DNA of 64,000 bases from Maylandia zebra (lineage: Eukaryota; Chordata; Actinopteri; Cichliformes; Cichlidae), in contig NC_135177.1 of the NCBI RefSeq assembly GCF_041146795.1, positions 24,234,060 to 24,298,059 of the forward strand. Direction: 5' to 3'. The position numbers were made by a program, and so were the translations under genes. Below the pieces are notes generated by a model that did not search any database, was not told where the DNA came from, and worked only from the letters and a program-made list of their open reading frames with translations. Below, piece after piece: positions 56,962-64,000 of this stretch. Each line of letters begins with the position of its first letter. Position 1 is the first letter of the stretch.

Positions 56962-59914
56962 ACAAGATGATTATGCATTTACTGTAAATGATGATAATAT
57001 ACCTGAGAAACTTACCTTTTCTGTTGGGGGAATAGAGTTGAAAATGTTAGTTGACTCTGGAGCTACAAGTAATGTGATGGGAGAAAACATATGGGAAAAG
57101 CTAAAAGCTGAAAAGATAAAATGTCACTCATATGTACCCAAAGAGCAGAGGAATTTATATGCATATTCCTCAGCACAGGCACTCACGGTTAAAGGCGCAT
57201 TCAGATGTGAAATCAAGATTGGTGACAGGACTGAAGAGGCTGAATTTATTGTGATTAGAGGTAATGGTGAACCACTCCTGGGGAAAAAGACTGCCATAAA
57301 GTTAGAAGTGTTGAAAATAGGTGAAAATGTGGCGGCTGTCACAGATTTAAAGCACACTCTTAAAGAAAAGTATCCAAAAGTGTTCAAAGGAGTAGGAAAA
57401 CTAAACACCAAACAGATCAGCCTGTACATTGATCCAAATGTGAAACCAGTAGCACAGCCACTGAGGCGCATACCTTATCATTTGAGGGATGCAGTGGAGA
57501 AAAAGATCAATGAACTAATTGACATGGACATTATAGAACGTGTAGAAGGACCTACACCTTGGGTAAATCCTGTAGTGGTACTCCCAAAGAAATGTGACAA
57601 AGATATCAGAATGTGCTTAGACATGAGAAAAGCAAATGAGGCAATAATCAGGGAAAGATACCCTATACCCACTGTGGATGAAATCTTGCAAGGACTAAAC
57701 GGCTCTGCAATCTTCACCAAACTCGATCTCAAGTGGGGATACCATCAACTAGAGCTTACCCCGGAGTCAAGAGAGATAACTACATTTGCAGTGCACAACG
57801 GAGTATACCGGTACAAAAGGCTAATATTTGGAGTCTCATCAGCTAGTGAGCAATATCAGCATGAGATTGCCAATGCACTAGCTGGCATTGAAGGAGTTGA
57901 GAACATTTCAGATGACGTAATCATACACGCGCCAGACCAAGAAACACATGATAAGCGCCTGCATGCTGTGATGAAGAGACTCTCTGACTGTGGCCTGACA
58001 CTAAACTCAGAGAAGTGTCAGTTCAACATGGACAGACTCGTGTTCATGGGAATACTGCTGACACAGAAAGGCATCGGCCCGACTGAAGAAAGAGTGAGAG
58101 CTGTGGTGGAAGCCCGAGAACCGAAGAATGCTACTGAGGTGAGAAGCTTTCTTGGACTGGTAGGCTTCAGTAGCAGGTTCATACCACAGTTTGCTACACT
58201 CTCTGAACCACTAAGACGTTTAACTCGAAAAGAAACTATGTTTACATTCGGGCCAGAACAAAAGCAAGCATTTGAAAGACTAAAGACTGAGTTAGCCAGA
58301 GCAGGTACCCTAGCCTATTTTGACAAAGAAGCCCCAACCAGAGTCATAGCAGATGCAAGCCCTGTAGGCTTGGGCGCAGTGCTAATACAAATACAGAACG
58401 GAGAAGAGGTACCAGTGTGCTACGTAAGTCGGAGTTTAACAGACTGTGAGCGAAGATATTCTCAAACAGAAAGAGAAGCCCTAGCACTGGTATGGGCATG
58501 TGAGAGACTACATCCATATGTGTATGGCAGGAAGTTTGACCTCATCACAGACCACAAGCCATTAGAGGTCATATACAGCCAGAAATCTAAACCTTGTGCA
58601 CGCATAGAAAGATGGGTTCTCAGACTGCAACCATATGACTTTAAAGTAGTGCACATTGCGGGAAAGCAAAACATTGCGGATTTACTGTCAAGACTGCTGG
58701 CTGACACCACGTCAAAAGAGATACATAAGCATGAATCTGAAGAATACGTGAGATTTGTTGCAGTTAATGCTACTCCAAAAGCACTCACAACAAGAGAGGT
58801 TGAAGAAGCCTCTGCTACAGACTCAGAATTAACAGAAGTGCGAAGAGCTATTGAAAACGGACACTTTGAAAAATGCAAAACATATGCACCCATTGCAAAT
58901 GAACTGTGTGTCATCGGCTACATAGTTTTGCGGGGAACTCGCATTGTATTGCCAGAAAACCTCAGAGCTCAAGCACTGTCACTAGCTCATGAAGGACATT
59001 TAGGAATTGTTGGAACCAAACAGCATCTCAGAACAAAAGTTTGGTGGCCAGGGATGGACAAAGCTGCAGAAAAGTTTTGTAAAGCTTGTCACGGATGTCA
59101 AATAGTAGCCAGACCAGATCCACCTGAACCACTGAGAAACACACTTTTACCAGATGGACCATGGCGAGATGTGGCGGTAGACTTACTGGGACCACTACCT
59201 TCGAACCACTCAATACTTGTACTGATAGATTACTACAGTCGGTACTATGAGTATGATGTAATGTCATCTACAACTGCTGAAAAAGTCATCGACTCTATTG
59301 ACTGTATATTTAGCAGACATGGGCTACCAGTTACAATCAAATCTGATAACGGCCCACAGTTCAAATCTGAGCTGTTCAGAGAATATTGTGAAACTAATGG
59401 AATCAAACATATAAGAACTACACCAAAATGGGCTCAAGCAAATGGAGAAGTGGAACGGCAAAATGCATCATTGATGAAAAGAATCAGGATCGCACAAGCC
59501 GAAGGACTTGACTGGAAGCGAGAGCTAAGAAAATATGTAACAGTGTATCGCAGCATTGAACATCCAACCACGGGCAAAAGTCCAGCAGAACTACTGTTCA
59601 ACCGCAAAATGAGAGGAAAGTTACCGAACATCAGTGAGGCAAAAACAACGGAGTTGGACGTGCGTGACAGAGACGCTGAACAGAAGGGAAAATCAAAGAC
59701 TTATGCTGATGAACGAAGGGGAGCTGAGTATTCAAAAGTTGACTCGGGAGAAACAGTGCTGGTTCAACAAGACAAAGTGGACAAGTTTACAACACCATTC
59801 AACGCAACACCACACAAAGTTGTAAGCAGAACTGGAAACCAAGTCATTATTGAATCACCAACAGGAGCTCGCTATCACCGGAATACCACACGTGAAGAAA
59901 TACGAGACGAATGA
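56955..59914 (+). CDS. Ty3/gypsy pol polyprotein (protease, RT, RNase H, integrase)
   Basis: An open frame runs from 56798, but homologous protein begins only near the gag stop. Aspartic protease: LVDSGATSNVMG. Reverse transcriptase: TKLDLKWGYHQLEL, FGVSSASEQYQHEI and the catalytic SDDVIIHA. RNase H: VIADASPVGLGAVL and TDHKPLE. Integrase: HHCC finger (HEGHLGIVGTKQHLR...CKACHGCQ), then D, D, E in VDLLGPLP, SDNGPQF and NGEVERQN. Pol is shifted by one base relative to gag, either a programmed shift or an indel. At the C-terminus the frame ends at 59914 while the natural-looking continuation is in the next frame (59850-60089), which suggests a second frameshift. The catalytic core itself is unbroken. 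Confidence 0.92.
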
Positions 59915-60089
59915 GACCAGAGAAGGACACTATGACACAATACCTGAAAGGGAGGAAGGTGAAACACCCACAAAGACTGACACCTTCACTCCAACACCAC
60001 AAGAGGGCTCGCAGGGGCCAGAGAGACCAAGTAGATCACAGAGGGCTAAAAAGATACCCGAGAGGTTTCGTTATTTTGTGGTGAAATGA
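59850..60089 (+). pseudogene. gypsy pol C-terminal tail in shifted frame
   Basis: Reads HVKKYETNE... then a Pro/Thr/Glu-rich stretch ending RSQRAKKIPERFRYFVVK. This is the usual short basic end after a Ty3/gypsy integrase. It overlaps the end of the main pol frame by about 65 bp in the +1 frame and starts without a suitable ATG of its own, so it is best read as the frameshifted end of pol. Confidence 0.7.
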
Positions 60090-60299
60090 ACTATAATATG
60101 TTAAGGTGAAGAGGTAACTTAAAGTTGGCAAGTTTCAGTTCATATGTGTATTTCGACATGTATATATTGAAAAAAGAAAGGTACATGTGTGGTGAGACAG
60201 TTAGATTATATACTTGTTAGAAAGTAAGACAAGAAGAATGTTCAGTGTTGGAAAAAAAAAAAAAAGACATCAAAGTTATTACAACTAAAGTTTGAGTCT

Positions 60300-60313
60300 A
60301 AGGAAAAGGGGGA
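60300..60313 (+). other. gypsy polypurine tract
   Basis: 'aaggaaaaggggga' directly precedes the 3' LTR, the standard plus-strand primer site. Confidence 0.85.
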
Positions 60314-60505
60314 TGTCATGTATTGATATGGCTATGTCTTAAGGTGATGACCTTTGAACCGGATGTTGTTGTCCGAAGGAAGCCCCGTTAAGTGGCTAGT
60401 TGTAAGATGGACAGTGTTCAATAAAGCAACATAAAGACCGTGCTTTATGTCCTGATTCAATTCAGAGTGCTCTGCCTAATTTAGTAATAAGGTGAGCATA
60501 CAACA
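60314..60505 (+). repeat. gypsy 3' LTR
   Basis: 192 bp, about 99% identical to the 5' LTR, followed by the target duplication 'aatgg'. Confidence 0.95.
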
Positions 60506-61029
60506 AATGGGAAAATAATAATCTATGACCATCTGAGCCACTTTGTGACAGTGCAGCTGAACATTTATGGCCAACTTCCTTTAAAAGGACGGTCCCTTTA
60601 GTTTCTGTCTTATAACTAGTTTTACTAAAGACACAAAGCTCGTCGTGACCTTAGAGGAAAAAGCCAGGAGGGTATCTCGTAGTCTCATTCGCCAATATGT
60701 GCATAAACATTCTTACTTAGCGGACAAAATAAGTGCGTACACGCAACTTGCACCTTGGCAAACAGGACACGCCCCCTTTCCCCCCTAGAAAGAACACATG
60801 GCTGAAGAAAGTAATTTAAGGTCATTTTCAGTGTTACCCGTGTCTCTTTAAATGGGAAATAAATTAACTGTTACTTTATTTATTTCACCGAGGTTTAAGT
60901 AAATCACTCGTTTTATCCCTTGCCGTGAGTTAAAGACCTTTGTTTGTGTCTAGCTGACGGTTTAATTGAAATATCTATGTTTACATTTTCTATGACAGCC
61001 TCATTCATTATCCATGCAGATGCGTCTTC

Positions 61030-61165
61030 TGAGGCACTGCTCAAAAAATTAAGGAAGCACTCGATCATCCCAGTACAACACGGAGTCAGTTAAACTACAG
61101 GGAAATCAATCTGTCCTGTTAGGAAGCGTAACCAATGTGAATAGGATACAGAGGTGCAGAGGCAA
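61030..61165. mobile_element. Tc1-like transposon end fragment
   Basis: 'cactgctcaaaaaattaaggaagcactc' followed by 'gggaaatcaatctgtcctgttaggaagcg' resembles the terminus of another fish Tc1-like family ('cactgctcaaaaaaattaaaggaacac'). Only one end is visible. Confidence 0.5.
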
Positions 61166-62450
61166 CAATGTGTCAAAAAAAATGAACCTATGAATAATGT
61201 CTGGTGTCTAAATAAATTTTAACAGTAAACCACGCAGAGTCTGGCGTTGTCACTCTCTGATAGAACTTGCCATCCCTTTAGTATCACCGCTCATATGGTT
61301 AGAAACAGAAGCAGAAGAATGCAGTGCTCAAGAAAAGAAAAAGGAGAACCAAACCTATATAATCAGTTTAAAAATAAAACGTGGCAACAACAAGAAACTG
61401 TTGAGTTTTTTTTTTTTTTATTGTAGTCCATAAAAACAAACAGCAATGATAAAAACAACAGGGTGGTAACCATAATAATAATATTCAATAATGGAAAACA
61501 ACATAACAATAGACAGTAAGAAATTAAATTAATTTAAGATTGCCATCAACCTCAACACCATCCCATGTACCTAAAAAGCTGGGGAGCTATTGCGAGTTTG
61601 TATTACAGGAGACTTCCCATGAAGCAAATCTGTGGTGCAGTTAGGAATGTCAAGGTGCTGTTTGGGTTTGTGAGCACAAAGAGTTGATCCCCGACTGGGT
61701 CACCAGTCGGACCAGGCAAGAGTTTGAGAAGGACGGAAGAAGAGGTAACAGATCTGACTGACTGATACAAAAGTGACAGGAACACCCTCTCAGTGTCGAG
61801 GCATTCTGCAGTAGAGATGCACGCCACTATGCCCTGTTTAACACACACATGCATACAAGAAAACACACACACCTTCACTCTGCACACACATACAGATGAG
61901 GACATTAGAGTTAAATGACTTCTAAAAAAAACATACAAACAAAAATTTCACAATTTCCTAAAGGTGAAAACAAGCACAATAAAATCCCTTGAAGTCTGGA
62001 ATAATCCAAAAGTTACCACAAAGCACCAGTATACTCCAAACATGCTGCTTTCCCTCCGGTCTAAGCTTCTTCTGCTTCATTATACATATAGTTACACACA
62101 CATGTTAGATCCTGCTGGAAGGACAGGTCAGTTCAGTGTTCAGGACAGAGGGGTTCAATCTGATTCCCAGTGGAGAAGAAAGACATCTGTATCTAGTCTG
62201 CCGCAAAGAAAGAGAACTGATTCTTACATTCGCTTCCGCCCTACATCTACAGTCCCAGTCTTTTCAAAATAAAGTCCAGCAGCACAGCTGATGCTCTTCT
62301 GAGTCCGGAGATGGGTTGTGGGTGCAGAGGAAGAAGTACTAACCTGTCTGTGCTGTACATGGTGGCTGAGGGGGAAGAAGTCTGCTACATGGCGGTGAGG
62401 TGTGTGCGACTGGCCTCGTTTGGGGAGTGTGAAATGTGCGATGGGATTGG
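61166..62450 (-). other. possible 3' UTR of the unassigned minus-strand gene
   Basis: Noncoding sequence downstream (minus sense) of the stop codon at 62451. On the minus strand 'caataaaaaaaaaaaaaaactc' lies near 61414-61428 and could be a polyadenylation signal or an old A-tail. Nothing else recognised. Confidence 0.35.
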
Positions 62451-62985
<535 letters not shown>

Positions 62986-64000
62986 TGGAGCACAAGAGTT
63001 ACACAGTATCTCTCCTTCAGTACCATTTGTAACATTTCACCAACACTCATAAAATAATGACAAATATAAACCTTACACATTTCCCATATTGAGCTCTGTG
63101 TGAAATCAAGCTTGGAGGCAAAAGTGTCTCATCTCGTTCCAGGCCCATTACAGATGCATTGAATCCATAGTTGTGAGTTTAAAAGGCTCTTTTTCCTGAA
63201 TTTGAGACAGTTTACCTCTAGACACCTTTAAACAGTGTTAATGGACAGTGCTAATTTTTGTTTATGGCGGAAATGTCTGTTTATGTAAAGTGAAACAGAA
63301 TACTGGTGATGAGTTAAAATATGATGGAATATAATGGAGTTTTTGGACAAATATTTACTAAAGATTGAAATGCATTACCTACACAGCCCTTTTCTCATTC
63401 AGAAAACGTACTGTGGTAACTGAAGTAACTGAAGCAGAACTTTTAAAGCATTGAAGAATATCCAATATGTCTGCCTTCAAAAATTTCCAATGCTCACTCC
63501 TTTGTTTTTAAACAACGTGTGTAGCTGAAGTTGTCTACTGTCAAACAACTCAAAACACCATGACCCTGACATGTAAAGGCAATTATTCTCATCGTTGTGC
63601 TGCAGTTTTTCAAAATAACATAGTCAGAGAATTGAAAAATATAGAAAAGGCATTTCAGAAAAGAGCATCAAAAGCAAAACACAAGAAAAAAAACATTACT
63701 TTCACCATTTCATCACCACTGGATTGTGAAAAAAAATAAATTCTTCATCATTCATTCACTATTCGAATGATCTTTAAACATTACTGTTTTCACTAAACTC
63801 ACATGCTTTATCAGCTCCACAAGGTCTTTTTTTTAATAAATATAAAATATGTCACATTATTGTTTCATGCCATTTAATAAAAGTAGTCTTAGTGTTAAAC
63901 AGCCCCTGGCCCAACGCCGGCACAGAGGGAGAAAACTACTGCTGCTATAACTGAGACACTTTTCATTAGAAGGATAATTACTGTGAGTTCACTGTTGTCT
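62986..64000. other. end of window, nothing recognised
   Basis: AT-rich sequence, probably intron of the unassigned minus-strand gene. No further splice-bounded coding segment could be supported. Confidence 0.45.

Larger units (their letters stand above)
55760..60505 (+). mobile_element. Ty3/gypsy LTR retrotransposon, gag interrupted
   Basis: LTRs of 192 bp at 55760-55951 and 60314-60505 (TGTCATG...ACAACA) differ at about two positions ('accagatg' versus 'accggatg', 'aaatacc' versus 'aaagacc'). Perfect 5-bp target duplications 'aatgg' lie at 55755-55759 and 60506-60510. Internal order gag, protease, reverse transcriptase, RNase H, integrase is that of Ty3/gypsy. No envelope-like frame. A LINE tail splits gag and there are frame changes at both ends of pol, so this copy is probably not autonomous. 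Confidence 0.96.

Noticed and set aside
44326-60505. Endogenous retrovirus interpretation of the two LTR elements
   Set aside because: Domain order and motifs are BEL/Pao and Ty3/gypsy; neither has an envelope-like frame, and the primer sites and LTR structure fit retrotransposons.

Overview
The window is vertebrate nuclear DNA, almost certainly from a teleost fish and probably a percomorph. The genes are split by GT-AG introns and encode vertebrate immune and vitamin A proteins. The spacers hold fish-type Tc1-like and hAT elements, tRNA-headed SINEs, LINE tails, BEL/Pao, Ty3/gypsy and Penelope-like retroelements, plus CA/GT/AT microsatellites. There is no operon, CRISPR array or other prokaryotic organisation.

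Four host genes were assembled exon by exon. (1) 1.3-6.4 kb, minus strand: a C1s-like complement protease (CUB-EGF-CUB-CCP-CCP-serine protease), 11 coding exons, 700 residues, every junction in phase. (2) 7.2-16.9 kb, plus strand: a TNF-receptor-superfamily member resembling LTBR/CD40, 8 exons, 306 residues, with no death domain and no visible signal peptide. (3) 18.2-21.7 kb, minus strand: a cellular retinol-binding protein of rbp5/rbp7 type, 4 exons, 138 residues. (4) 24.4-42.0 kb, minus strand: ptpn6 (SHP-1), 15 coding exons, 582 residues, with two SH2 domains, a PTP domain and both C-terminal tail tyrosines. C1S, LTBR, RBP5 and PTPN6 also lie close together on human 12p13, so this is a conserved block rather than a chance cluster.

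From 44 kb onward the window is mostly mobile DNA. An apparently young BEL/Pao element (44326-51691, LTRs identical by eye, one 1966-codon gag-pol frame, 5-bp target duplication) sits inside a decayed Tc1-like transposon. Next comes a Penelope-like remnant with an inverted 5' part (53.4-54.3 kb). After that is a Ty3/gypsy element (55760-60505) whose gag is split by a 111-bp LINE tail. The last 3.5 kb carries one coding-looking terminal exon (62451-62655, minus strand) that I could not assign to a family.

I found no convincing new multi-gene system. The most noteworthy items are the nested or rearranged mobile elements, the CTCF-like motif inside the BEL/Pao LTR, the GC-AG intron in the receptor gene, the 36-bp perfect palindrome at a hAT element end, and the unassigned exon.
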